From contig JANRJB010000164.1 of the NCBI GenBank assembly GCA_033764265.1, positions 1 to 5,440 on the forward strand: DNA of 5,440 bases, read 5' to 3'. The DNA comes from VGEM01 sp033764265 (lineage in GTDB: Bacteria > Pseudomonadota > Alphaproteobacteria > Rhodospirillales > Rhodospirillaceae). This document shows positions 1-5,440 of this stretch, in pieces. Under the pieces are notes generated by a model. That model searched no databases. It was not told where the DNA came from and was given only the letters and a program-made list of their open reading frames with translations. Each line of letters starts with the position of its first letter. The first letter of the stretch is position 1. A program made the position numbers and the translations under genes.

Positions 1-12
1 AACGTGGCTCAT
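1..12 (-). CDS. cysN: Probable start of cysN (sulfate adenylyltransferase subunit 1), cut by window edge
   Basis: On the minus strand the cysD stop is followed after one base by an ATG (TGA-A-ATG), which opens a frame reading Met-Ser-His-Val before the window ends. In known cysDN operons the GTPase subunit CysN lies directly downstream of CysD, and CysN activates the ATP sulfurylase reaction by GTP hydrolysis. Only four codons are visible, so the identity rests on gene order and the tight junction, not on protein similarity. A purine-rich Shine-Dalgarno-like stretch lies within the end of cysD, 11 bases upstream of the ATG. Confidence 0.5.
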
Positions 13-13
13 T

Positions 14-967
14 TCAGAAATAGCCTTCCTGCTTCTTCTTCTCCATCGACGCCGCCTGGTCGTGGTCGATGACGCGGCCCTGGCGTTCCGACGTGGTGGT
101 GAGCAGCATTTCGCGGATGATGTCGGGCAATGTGGCGGCGGCGCTTTCGACCGCGCCGGTCAACGGGTAGCAGCCCAGTGTGCGAAAGCGCACCGACTTC
201 AGTTCGGGCGTCTCGCCGGGGGCGAGCGGCATGCGCTCGTCGTCGACCATGATCAGCGCGCCGTCGCGCCGCACCACCGGGCGCGGCGCGGCGAAGTACA
301 GGGGCACGATCGGAATGTTTTCCAGGTGGATGTACTGCCAGATGTCGAGTTCGGTCCAGTTCGACAGCGGAAACACCCGGAACGATTCGCCCTTGTGCTT
401 GCGCGCGTTGTAGAGACGCCACAGTTCGGGCCGCTGGGTCTTGGGGTTCCAGCGGTGCTGGGCGGTGCGGAACGAAAAGATGCGCTCCTTGGCGCGGCTT
501 TTCTCCTCGTCGCGGCGGGCTCCGCCGAACGCAGCGTCGAAGCCCCACTTGTCGAGCGCCTGACGCAGCGCCTGAGTCTTCATGACGTCGGTGTGGATCG
601 CCGAGCCGTGGGTGAACGGCGATACGCCCTGGGCCAGGCCCTCGGCGTTGACGTGGACCAAGAGGTCCATGCCGGCTTCCTTCGCCATGCGGTCGCGCAT
701 CTCGTACATCGCGCGGAATTTCCAGGTGGTGTCGACGTGCAACAGCGGAAACGGCGGCGCGCCGGGCGCGAAGGCCTTGCGCGCCAGATGCAGCATGACC
801 GCGGAATCCTTGCCGATGGAGTACAGCATCACCGGCCGTTCGGCCTCGGCGACCACCTCGCGCATGATGTGCACGCTTTCGGCTTCCAGCCGCTCGAGGT
901 GGGTCAGCCGGCCGGGCGCAACGGTGGTGTCGGCGTGGTCAGGCGCAAGAGAAGCCGGCGGCGGCAT
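14..967 (-). CDS. cysD: Sulfate adenylyltransferase subunit 2 (ATP sulfurylase small subunit)
   Basis: CysD catalyses ATP + sulfate to adenosine 5'-phosphosulfate + pyrophosphate in the cytoplasm, as a heterodimer with the GTPase CysN; this is the first step of assimilatory sulfate reduction. The 317-residue product shows the family's features: RLTHLERLEAES near residues 20-31, the PP-loop SIGKDS at 50-55, HVDTTWKFR at 77-85, GGARRDEEKSRAKER at 148-162, RVFPLSNWTELDIWQYI near 197-213, RFRTLGCYPLTGAVES at 260-275, TTSERQGR at 291-298 and a C-terminal QEGYF. E. coli CysD is 302 residues, so the extra length is a Pro/Ala-rich N-terminus. I chose the ATG at 967. An in-frame TTG at 991 would add eight residues, and neither has a good Shine-Dalgarno. 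The SIGKDS form and basic motif separate it from CysH-type PAPS reductases. Probable cysN follows after one base. Confidence 0.96.
   Translation of the reverse strand: MPPPASLAPDHADTTVAPGRLTHLERLEAESVHIMREVVAEAERPVMLYSIGKDSAVMLHLARKAFAPGAPPFPLLHVDTTWKFRAMYEMRDRMAKEAGMDLLVHVNAEGLAQGVSPFTHGSAIHTDVMKTQALRQALDKWGFDAAFGGARRDEEKSRAKERIFSFRTAQHRWNPKTQRPELWRLYNARKHKGESFRVFPLSNWTELDIWQYIHLENIPIVPLYFAAPRPVVRRDGALIMVDDERMPLAPGETPELKSVRFRTLGCYPLTGAVESAAATLPDIIREMLLTTTSERQGRVIDHDQAASMEKKKQEGYF
24..30 (-). promoter_or_regulatory. Ribosome binding site candidate for cysN inside the end of cysD
   Basis: The minus strand reads AGGAAGG here, 11 bases before the ATG that follows the cysD stop. The same bases encode part of the conserved KKQEGYF tail of CysD. 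The spacing is longer than ideal, but the one-base intergenic gap also allows translational coupling. Confidence 0.4.
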
Positions 968-1021
968 GGCGGGGTCGGATCCGAGATTCAACGGTTGTGA
1001 CGTGGCTTGCCGAGATCAGCG

Positions 1022-1038
1022 CGCGGCATATCGCGGCA
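1022..1038. repeat. 7-bp direct repeat with 10-bp period upstream of cysD
   Basis: CGCGGCA occurs at 1022-1028 and again at 1032-1038, separated by TAT. The 10-bp period puts both copies on one face of the helix. The repeat overlaps the candidate cysD -10 element and adjoining spacer, so it could be an operator. In DNA this GC-rich a 7-bp repeat can easily arise by chance. Confidence 0.3.
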
Positions 1039-1052
1039 GGCTCCAATCTCAA
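1025..1052 (-). promoter_or_regulatory. Candidate sigma-70 promoter for cysD
   Basis: On the minus strand, TTGAGA (1052-1047; five of six match to TTGACA) is separated by 16 bp from TATGCC (1030-1025; three of six match to TATAAT). A transcript would start near 1018, about 50 bases before the cysD ATG at 967. The -10 is poor, as is typical of activator-dependent promoters, and cysteine-pathway promoters are commonly activated by the LysR-type regulator CysB. I see no clear CysB site, so that regulation is inference. Confidence 0.3.
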
Positions 1053-1141
1053 TCCCGATGCGAATCCGGCGTCGTTGATCGCGCCTGGCAAGGAGAAACC
1101 TGCTCCCGGCGGAGGCCACGACGAAAGGAATAACTGCGAAC

Positions 1142-1158
1142 GAGGGCGCGCCGCCCTC
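1142..1158 (-). terminator. Weak terminator-like hairpin at the end of the NAD(P)-binding protein gene
   Basis: GAGGGC and GCCCTC form a perfect 6-bp stem around a 5-base loop, and the stem begins within the TGA stop codon (minus strand). The downstream minus-strand sequence contains scattered T's (GTTATTCCTTTCG) but no uninterrupted T run. It may be an inefficient intrinsic terminator or only an mRNA 3'-end structure. If it leaks, transcription from 1885 could read through into cysD. Confidence 0.35.
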
Positions 1159-1885
1159 ACCCGCCCGGAATCGCCACGCCGGGGTCGATGGCGTGGAAGA
1201 TCTTGTTGGCGCACGCTGCCTTGCCCAGGCATTCGGCGGTCAGGCGTCCGAGCCCGGTGCGGGTGACCGCGCCGAATTTCGACTGGTCGTCGGTCAGCGC
1301 GGCGGCGTCGGTCGCGCCGGGGGCCAGGTCGCGCAGCACCGCGTTGCGAATGATGGTGTAGCCGACGCCGCTGGCCATCAGCGCCTTCTCGCCGGCGTCC
1401 TTGGCCATCAGGGTCGGCTTCATCGCCTCCCAGCGGCTTTTCGGGTAGATCGTCTGGCTGTCGCCGGCGCCAACCGAGCCGTGCAGGATGACCTGCTTGA
1501 CGCCGGTCGCAGCCGCCCACTTGGCGATGTGGCGCATGCTGGCTTCGTAAAACGCCACGTCGGCGTCGCCGCGCGCCAGCGCATCCACCGCGGCGGTGAA
1601 CTTGGCCGACTTGAAAGCGGCTTCCACGTCGGCCTCGTTCATCACGTCGCCTTCGACCACCGCCACGTTTGATTCGGCGACGCGGTCGAGCTTCGAGGTC
1701 GGGCGCGCGAACACGGTGACCTGGTGGCCGGCCGCGGTCAGCGCCTTGACCACCTCGGCCCCCAGCCGGCCCGAGCCGCCGAACACCAGCACATTCTCGG
1801 CCGCGGCCGCGGGGACGGCGGCCGCCATCAGCAGCAACAACGCCGCGCTCAGGCGGGCGAGCGTCGCGGAAAGGTTTTGGATCAC
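1157..1885 (-). CDS. NAD(P)-binding Rossmann-fold protein (NmrA/atypical SDR type) with predicted signal peptide
   Basis: The product has 242 residues. Residues 1-29 look like a Sec signal peptide: a single Arg at 11, a hydrophobic core SAALLLLMAAAV, and an Ala-rich end with a plausible cleavage site before Glu30. The mature part starts directly with a Rossmann beta strand and nucleotide loop, NVLVFGGSGRLG, with the GxxGxxG glycines at 36, 39 and 42. Arg61 after the second strand suggests NADP preference, and VVEGDV at 76-81 is typical of the family. The region near 162-181 (K...E..L..SG..YTIIRN) matches the usual atypical-SDR pattern KxxxExxLxxSGxxYTIxR. No classical YxxxK catalytic pair is obvious, as is common in this family. 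Cys219 and Cys225 are close enough to form a disulfide after export. The substrate is unknown and the reductase role is inferred. The GTG start is fixed by an AGGAG 7 bases upstream. It is divergent from the permease gene. Confidence 0.85.
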   Translation of the reverse strand: MIQNLSATLARLSAALLLLMAAAVPAAAAENVLVFGGSGRLGAEVVKALTAAGHQVTVFARPTSKLDRVAESNVAVVEGDVMNEADVEAAFKSAKFTAAVDALARGDADVAFYEASMRHIAKWAAATGVKQVILHGSVGAGDSQTIYPKSRWEAMKPTLMAKDAGEKALMASGVGYTIIRNAVLRDLAPGATDAAALTDDQSKFGAVTRTGLGRLTAECLGKAACANKIFHAIDPGVAIPGG

Positions 1886-1892
1886 GGGGGCG

Positions 1893-1897
1893 CTCCT
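1893..1897 (-). promoter_or_regulatory. Ribosome binding site setting a GTG start
   Basis: The minus strand carries AGGAG here, 7 bases before the GTG at 1885-1883. This good Shine-Dalgarno supports the GTG start, and therefore the complete N-terminal signal peptide of the NAD(P)-binding protein. Confidence 0.7.
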
Positions 1898-1926
1898 GAC
1901 GGGTGTTCGGGTCCGGGGTGGGGCTG

Positions 1927-1932
1927 TACCAT
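1927..1932 (+). promoter_or_regulatory. Possible -10 element for the permease operon, implying a leaderless start
   Basis: TACCAT resembles a -10 hexamer (TA and final T match) and ends 6 bases before the permease ATG at 1939. Initiation at the usual distance would start the mRNA at or next to the ATG. There is no convincing -35 about 17 bp upstream, and no clear Shine-Dalgarno before the ATG beyond a distant G-rich run. It overlaps the divergent -10 on the other strand. Confidence 0.2.
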
Positions 1933-1956
1933 ACCGTCATGAATGCCCCGCTCCAA
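1928..1956 (-). promoter_or_regulatory. Candidate promoter for the NAD(P)-binding protein gene
   Basis: On the minus strand, TTGGAG (1956-1951) is followed after exactly 17 bp by TATGGT (1933-1928; four of six match to TATAAT). A start near 1921 gives a leader of about 36 bases containing the AGGAG site. The -35 lies within the first codons of the divergent permease gene, so the two transcription units share this DNA. Confidence 0.35.
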
Positions 1957-3216
1957 CACCCGCCGTCGCGCGGACGCATGATCGCCGGCGCCGCGGTCGG
2001 CAACCTGGTCGAGTGGTACGACTGGTACACGTATTCATCGCTGGCGCTGTATTTCGCGCCGGTGTTCTTTCCGTCCGCCAGCCCGACCGCGCAACTGCTT
2101 AACGCCGCGGCGGTATTCGCGGTCGGCTTCCTGATGCGCCCGATCGGCGCCTGGCTGCTGGGCGTGTACGCCGACCGGCACGGGCGCAAGGCGGCGTTGA
2201 CCCTGTCGGTGCTGATGATGTGCTTCGGGTCGCTGATCATCGCGGTCGCGCCCGGTTACGAGGCGATTGGTGTGGCGGCGCCGGCGCTCTTGGTGGGCGC
2301 GCGGCTGCTGCAGGGCCTGAGCGTCGGCGGCGAGTACGGCGCCAGCGCCACCTATTTGTCCGAGATTGCCACGCGCGAGCGGCGCGGATTCTATTCAAGC
2401 TTCCAGTACGTCACGCTGATCATGGGCCAACTGCTGTCGCTGGCGGTTCTGCTGTTGCTGCAGTTCGTGCTGCTGACGCCCGAGCAGCTGGCGGATTGGG
2501 GCTGGCGCATCCCGTTCGTGATCGGCGCCCTGGCCGCCGTGGTGGCGATGTACTTGCGCCGGCAGCTGGTGGAAACCGAAAGCTTCACCCGCGTTGCGGC
2601 CTCGCCCAAGTCGCCGCTGCGCGAACTGGCGCGCCATCCGCGCGCGGTGGCCACGGTGGTCGGTCTGACGTTGGGCGGCACCGTCGCGTTCTACACCTAC
2701 ACCACCTACGCCCAGAAGTTCCTGGTCAACACCGCCGGCTTCAGCAAGGACGCGGCCACGGCCATCAGCGCCGCCGCGCTGTTTGTGTTCATGCTGCTGC
2801 AGCCGGTGTTCGGCGCGCTGTCGGATCGCATCGGCCGCCGACCGCTGCTGATCGGCTTCGGCGTGCTGGGCGCGGCGCTGACGGTGCCGATCATGTCGGC
2901 GCTGGCGACCGCGACCAGCACCTGGTCGGCCCTGGGGCTGATCCTGGCGGCGCTGGTGATCGTGTCGGGCTACACCTCGATCAACGCGGTGGTGAAGGCC
3001 GAGCTATTCCCCACCGAGATCCGCGCCCTGGGCGTGGCGTTGCCCTACGCCGTGACCGTGTCGCTGTTCGGCGGCAGCGCCGAATTTGTCGCGCTGTCGT
3101 TCAAGGACGCCGGCCGCGAGAGCTGGTTCTACTGGTACGTGACGGGATGTATCCTGGTGTCGTTGATCGTTTACGTGTCGATGCGCGATACCCGCGACCG
3201 CGACCTGTCGGCATAG
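1939..3216 (+). CDS. kgtP: KgtP-like 2-oxoglutarate/H+ symporter (MFS, metabolite:H+ symporter family)
   Basis: This is a 425-residue, 12-helix inner-membrane permease expected to import 2-oxoglutarate or a similar dicarboxylate with protons. It follows E. coli KgtP (432 residues) along most of its length: GNLVEWYDWY at 21-30, FAVGFLMRPIGAW at 60-72, MFS motif A GVYADRHGRK at 75-84, MMCFGSLIIA at 93-102, RLLQGLSVGGEYG at 122-134, FQYVTLIMGQ at 155-164, WGWRIPF at 187-193, FYTYTTYAQKFLVNTAG at 251-267, and the second-half motif A copy GALSDRIGRR at 292-301. A central charged stretch (about 205-235) is the cytoplasmic loop between the two six-helix halves. I chose the ATG at 1939; an in-frame GTG at 1903 would add 12 residues that fit no family member. 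The oxygenase gene follows after 6 bp. Other MHS substrates (shikimate, citrate, proline/betaine) are less likely given the specific KgtP match, but the substrate is untested. Confidence 0.9.
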   Translation: MNAPLQHPPSRGRMIAGAAVGNLVEWYDWYTYSSLALYFAPVFFPSASPTAQLLNAAAVFAVGFLMRPIGAWLLGVYADRHGRKAALTLSVLMMCFGSLIIAVAPGYEAIGVAAPALLVGARLLQGLSVGGEYGASATYLSEIATRERRGFYSSFQYVTLIMGQLLSLAVLLLLQFVLLTPEQLADWGWRIPFVIGALAAVVAMYLRRQLVETESFTRVAASPKSPLRELARHPRAVATVVGLTLGGTVAFYTYTTYAQKFLVNTAGFSKDAATAISAAALFVFMLLQPVFGALSDRIGRRPLLIGFGVLGAALTVPIMSALATATSTWSALGLILAALVIVSGYTSINAVVKAELFPTEIRALGVALPYAVTVSLFGGSAEFVALSFKDAGRESWFYWYVTGCILVSLIVYVSMRDTRDRDLSA

Positions 3217-3222
3217 GCAGCC

Positions 3223-4047
3223 ATGGGCCCGACCATCACCGACGACGACCGCGCCGCCTACGCCCGCGACGGCGTGGTGTGCCTGCGCGGCGCGGCGCCG
3301 CCCGCTTTCGTGGCGGGCGTGCTGGACTGGTGGCGGCGGGCCATGGAAGACGCCCATGTCTACGGCCTGGAAGACACCTCGGGCGAACGGCGGCGCAGGA
3401 TCGCCGGCGCCTATGCCGTCAAGCACCTGAGCCGCAAGGTGCCCGAAGTGCGCGAGCTGCTGTTCGGCACGGCCGTTCCGGCCATGGTCGGCGCGCTGAC
3501 GGGCGCGCGCGCGGTCGGATTCTACTGGGACCAGATGTTCGTGAAAGAACCGGGCACCCTGGGACGCACGCCCTGGCACAACGACGCACCGGGCCACCCC
3601 CTGCGCGGCGAGCAGATCGTGGGCGTGTGGATCGCCCTGGTCCCCGTCAGCCCCGACAACGGCCTTGAATGCCTGGGCGGCAGCCACCGCTGGGACGAGC
3701 GGTACTGGCCGGCCACCGCCGCCGGCGACCACACCCCGCCGCCGCCCGGACGGCGGCGCTGCCCCGATTTCGAGGAGCGGCGCGGCGATCCCGATTTGCG
3801 GTTTCTGAACTGGACCATGGTGCCGGGCGACGCACTGTTCATCCACCCGCGCACGCTGCACTTTTCGTGCGGCAACCGCACCGCCGACCGGCCGCGCATC
3901 GCTTACGCAACCTGGTGGCACGGCGACGACGTGACGTGGGACCCGCGCCCTGAATGCGAACCGTTGCCGCCAGGCGTGACGCCCGACATCGCGGTCACCG
4001 GCCTGCGGCCCGACGCGCCGGCCTGCCCGATCGTGTGGCGGGCGTGA
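3223..4047 (+). CDS. Fe(II)/2-oxoglutarate-dependent dioxygenase, phytanoyl-CoA dioxygenase (PhyH) family
   Basis: The 274-residue cytoplasmic protein has a PhyH-type double-stranded beta-helix. The N-terminus has the family opening (DDDRAAYARDGVVCLRGAAPP, about 7-27, in which an acidic/aromatic helix precedes 'DG'). The iron ligands are readable: His119 and Asp121 in TPWHNDAPG, and His213 in FIHPRTLHFSCGN. Arg225 in RPRIAYATWW, 12 residues after the distal His, is the likely 2-oxoglutarate carboxylate anchor. VWIALVPVSPDNG (135-147) and LGGSH (151-155) are usual PhyH strand motifs. Such enzymes couple oxidative decarboxylation of 2-oxoglutarate to hydroxylation of a substrate, which cannot be read from the sequence. 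A Pro/Arg-rich segment (168-190) between the ligands is probably a substrate-covering loop. The gene starts 6 bp after the permease stop with only a weak AGG before the ATG, suggesting co-transcription and translational coupling. Confidence 0.9.
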   Translation: MGPTITDDDRAAYARDGVVCLRGAAPPAFVAGVLDWWRRAMEDAHVYGLEDTSGERRRRIAGAYAVKHLSRKVPEVRELLFGTAVPAMVGALTGARAVGFYWDQMFVKEPGTLGRTPWHNDAPGHPLRGEQIVGVWIALVPVSPDNGLECLGGSHRWDERYWPATAAGDHTPPPPGRRRCPDFEERRGDPDLRFLNWTMVPGDALFIHPRTLHFSCGNRTADRPRIAYATWWHGDDVTWDPRPECEPLPPGVTPDIAVTGLRPDAPACPIVWRA

Positions 4048-4072
4048 CCGCCGCTCAGGTGGGTCAGACGCC
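4041..4072. other. Stem-loop across the convergent stop codons
   Basis: TGACC (4045-4049) and GGTCA (4062-4066) are inverted repeats. The left arm begins with the oxygenase TGA, and the right arm ends with the acyltransferase TGA read on the other strand. GGCG (4041-4044) and CGCC (4069-4072) can lengthen the stem after a 2-base bulge, and CCGC/GTGG can pair inside the loop. Neither strand has a T run after it, so it is not a canonical intrinsic terminator. It could still mark or slow convergent transcripts. Confidence 0.25.
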
Positions 4073-5095
4073 GCGCCCACGGTACGCCCGGCGCAACGCA
4101 TTCAAGGCGGGGCGTTCCACCGCCAGCGTGACCAGCGCGGCCAGCGCCAGCGACACCGCGCACGCCGCGGCGATGCGCCCCGCCGGGGATACATCGGGCA
4201 GCGCCAGCATGACGTGGTAGCCGAGCGTGCGGTGGGTGATGTACAGCGCGTAGGAGATTCCGCCCAGCGCGGCCAGCGGCGGCCAGGCCAACACGCCCGC
4301 GCGCCCGGCGATGATCAGCGCCCACAGGCCGCAGACCGCCGCCATGACCGCGGCCGCCGCCCACGGCAGAAAAACGAAGAACCCGGCGATGCACGCCGCT
4401 AGCAGCGCCAGCAATGGCCGTGACCAGCCGCCGGTCCAGGCCCGATGGAACACGATTCCCGCGACGAAATACTGGGTGAAGTCGAGGTTCAACGCGACGG
4501 CGACCAGCGTGGGGACCGGCACGTTGCGCGGCCCAACGAGGTCACACGCAATGCCGAACGCCAGACCCGCCGCCAGCCATCCGGCCGCCGCGAACAGCAG
4601 GCGATGGAACTTCCCGGCCGCGAACAGCGCGAACATCAGCCCGTAGAACCCCAGTTCGGCGGTCAGCGACCAATACACGCCATCGACATGGCCCAGACCG
4701 ACGAAACCCTGCAGCATGGTCAGGTTGATCAGGTACAAGCGCGTGTCGACCTGCCACGGCATCGGCGCGGACAAGGACCAGGCGAAGAAGGTGAGCGTGG
4801 CCGCGCACCAGTAGGCGGGGTAGAGGCGTGTGGCGCGCGAGACCACGAAATCGAGCGGCCGGCGCGCGCCGGCCAAGGTGTACGAGATAACGAACCCGCT
4901 GATCATGAAGAACACATAGACCGCGAGCTCGCCCAAAACCCGGTCGGGCACGCCCGGCAACTGCGGCAGGCGGGCATAGGCGTCCGAGCCCGCCGGAATC
5001 AGCGGATTGCGGTAGAGATAGTGGAACAGCATGACGGCGAGCGCGCACAGCCCGCGCAGGCCGTCGATCTCGCGGAAACGGGTGTGGTCCGGCAT
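4064..5095 (-). CDS. Membrane acyltransferase, acyltransferase-3 (OafA/YrhL) family
   Basis: The 343-residue protein, with about ten hydrophobic segments, is an inner-membrane O-acyltransferase of the AT-3 family. These enzymes usually transfer acetyl or other short acyl groups to sugars of O-antigen, exopolysaccharide, peptidoglycan or small glycosylated molecules. The family signatures appear in order: REIDGLRGLCALAVMLFHY at 8-26 with the key His25, FFMISGFVISYTL at 62-74, the RxxR motif in SRATRLYPAYW at 86-96, YWSLTAELGFYG at 141-152, GGISYALYITHRTLG at 278-292, and VERP near the end (326-329). It has the AT-3 domain alone, without the C-terminal SGNH hydrolase domain of longer OafA proteins. 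The ATG lies only seven residues before the conserved REIDGLRG, so no other start fits well, although no clear Shine-Dalgarno precedes it. It begins 18 bp after the dienelactone hydrolase stop, so the two may be co-transcribed. The acceptor is unknown. Confidence 0.92.
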   Translation of the reverse strand: MPDHTRFREIDGLRGLCALAVMLFHYLYRNPLIPAGSDAYARLPQLPGVPDRVLGELAVYVFFMISGFVISYTLAGARRPLDFVVSRATRLYPAYWCAATLTFFAWSLSAPMPWQVDTRLYLINLTMLQGFVGLGHVDGVYWSLTAELGFYGLMFALFAAGKFHRLLFAAAGWLAAGLAFGIACDLVGPRNVPVPTLVAVALNLDFTQYFVAGIVFHRAWTGGWSRPLLALLAACIAGFFVFLPWAAAAVMAAVCGLWALIIAGRAGVLAWPPLAALGGISYALYITHRTLGYHVMLALPDVSPAGRIAAACAVSLALAALVTLAVERPALNALRRAYRGRGV

Positions 5096-5113
5096 CGCCG
5101 CGACAGCCGGGAT

Positions 5114-5440
5114 CTAGACGAGGTTTACCTTGAAGAACGCGATGGTTCGGTCCCACGCCAGCTTGGCCGGGGCGGCATCATAGCGTGCCTCGGCGGTGTC
5201 GTTGTGGAAGGCATGTTGGGCGCCGTCGTACATGTGCAGCTCGTACTTCACGCCGGCGGCCTTGAGCGCGGCCTCGTAGGCCGGGATGCCGGCGTTGATA
5301 CGCTCGTCGATACCGGCATAGTGCAGCTGCAACGGCACCTTGATCTTGGCGGCATCCTCGGCGCTGGCCTGCGAGCCGTAGAACGGCGCGGCGGCGGCCA
5401 GCCCGACACTTTGCGCGTGCACCGCCATCTGGTTGCTCAT
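5114..5440 (-). CDS. Dienelactone hydrolase family protein, C-terminal part (5' end beyond window)
   Basis: About 108 C-terminal residues of an alpha/beta hydrolase are present. The Met codon at the window edge is almost certainly internal: MSNQMAVH normally follows the nucleophile elbow (GxCxGG) in this family, so the catalytic Cys or Ser lies outside the window. Visible family features are AAAPFYG (residues 16-22 of the fragment), VPLQLHYAGIDERINAG (35-51) with the probable catalytic Asp45, and YDGAQHAFHND (71-81) with the probable catalytic His76. The end, KLAWDRTIAFFKVNL, is the usual terminal helix. Members hydrolyse lactones or esters, classically carboxymethylenebutenolide in chlorocatechol breakdown, but many have unknown substrates. 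Whether an N-terminal export signal is present cannot be seen. Confidence 0.88.
   Translation of the reverse strand: MSNQMAVHAQSVGLAAAAPFYGSQASAEDAAKIKVPLQLHYAGIDERINAGIPAYEAALKAAGVKYELHMYDGAQHAFHNDTAEARYDAAPAKLAWDRTIAFFKVNLV

Noticed and set aside
14..967. PAPS reductase (CysH) as an alternative for the first gene
   Set aside because: Both share a PP-loop fold, but the SIGKDS loop with GGARRDEEKSRAKER and the C-terminal TTSERQGR and QEGYF motifs are those of CysD.
968..991. TTG start extending CysD by eight residues
   Set aside because: There is no Shine-Dalgarno before the TTG, the added residues fit no conserved CysD sequence, and an ATG is available at 967. The extension cannot be strictly excluded.
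62..1000. Plus-strand open frame of 312 codons antisense to cysD
   Set aside because: It is fully antisense to an unmistakable cysD, with His/Arg/Gly-rich composition and no family motif.
1903..1938. GTG start extending the permease by 12 residues
   Set aside because: No ribosome site precedes it, the added residues do not resemble KgtP, and it would run through the candidate promoter elements. The ATG at 1939 matches the family length better.
939..2240. Minus-strand open frame of 433 codons covering the NAD(P)-binding gene and the start of the permease
   Set aside because: It overlaps the clear Rossmann-fold gene in another frame on the same strand and shows only low-complexity Arg/Gly-rich sequence.
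2220..3668. Plus-strand open frame of 482 codons spanning the permease/oxygenase junction
   Set aside because: It is a frame-shifted shadow of two well-identified genes. It is rich in Arg, Gly and Ala with no recognisable motif, as expected from GC-rich third positions.
3004..4101. Minus-strand open frame of 365 codons antisense to the oxygenase
   Set aside because: It is a mirror of the PhyH-family gene, whose iron ligands are intact in the sense frame. The antisense product has no recognisable domain.

Overview
The window is very GC-rich, densely coding DNA. Strong G/C bias at third codon positions produces long open frames antisense to nearly every gene. Protein content (CysD, a KgtP-type permease, a PhyH-family oxygenase, an acyltransferase-3 protein, a dienelactone hydrolase) points to a high-GC Pseudomonadota chromosome. 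A Burkholderiales-like beta-proteobacterium is my best guess, but the sequence alone does not settle it. There are no RNA genes, insertion sequences, CRISPR arrays or phage genes, so it reads as ordinary chromosome.

Layout: (1) bases 1-967, minus strand: cysD, followed one base later by the first codons of what is probably cysN, cut by the window edge. These two form ATP sulfurylase for sulfate activation. (2) 968-1156: a non-coding stretch holding a candidate cysD promoter with a 7-bp direct repeat on its -10, and a weak hairpin at the end of the next gene. (3) 1157-1885, minus strand: a Rossmann-fold NAD(P)-binding protein of the NmrA/atypical-SDR type that carries an apparent Sec signal peptide. 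(4) 1886-1938: a 53-bp divergent promoter region. (5) 1939-4047, plus strand: a two-gene unit of a KgtP-like 2-oxoglutarate/H+ symporter and, 6 bp later, an Fe(II)/2-oxoglutarate dioxygenase of the phytanoyl-CoA hydroxylase family. (6) 4064-5440, minus strand, convergent: an integral-membrane acyltransferase preceded 18 bp upstream by the C-terminal part of a dienelactone hydrolase that runs off the window.

The most suggestive functional link is the permease-oxygenase pair: one imports the compound that the other consumes as co-substrate. The oddest single gene is the apparently exported NAD(P)-binding protein. I found no clear evidence of a new multi-gene system; the remaining observations are modest regulatory or structural ones.
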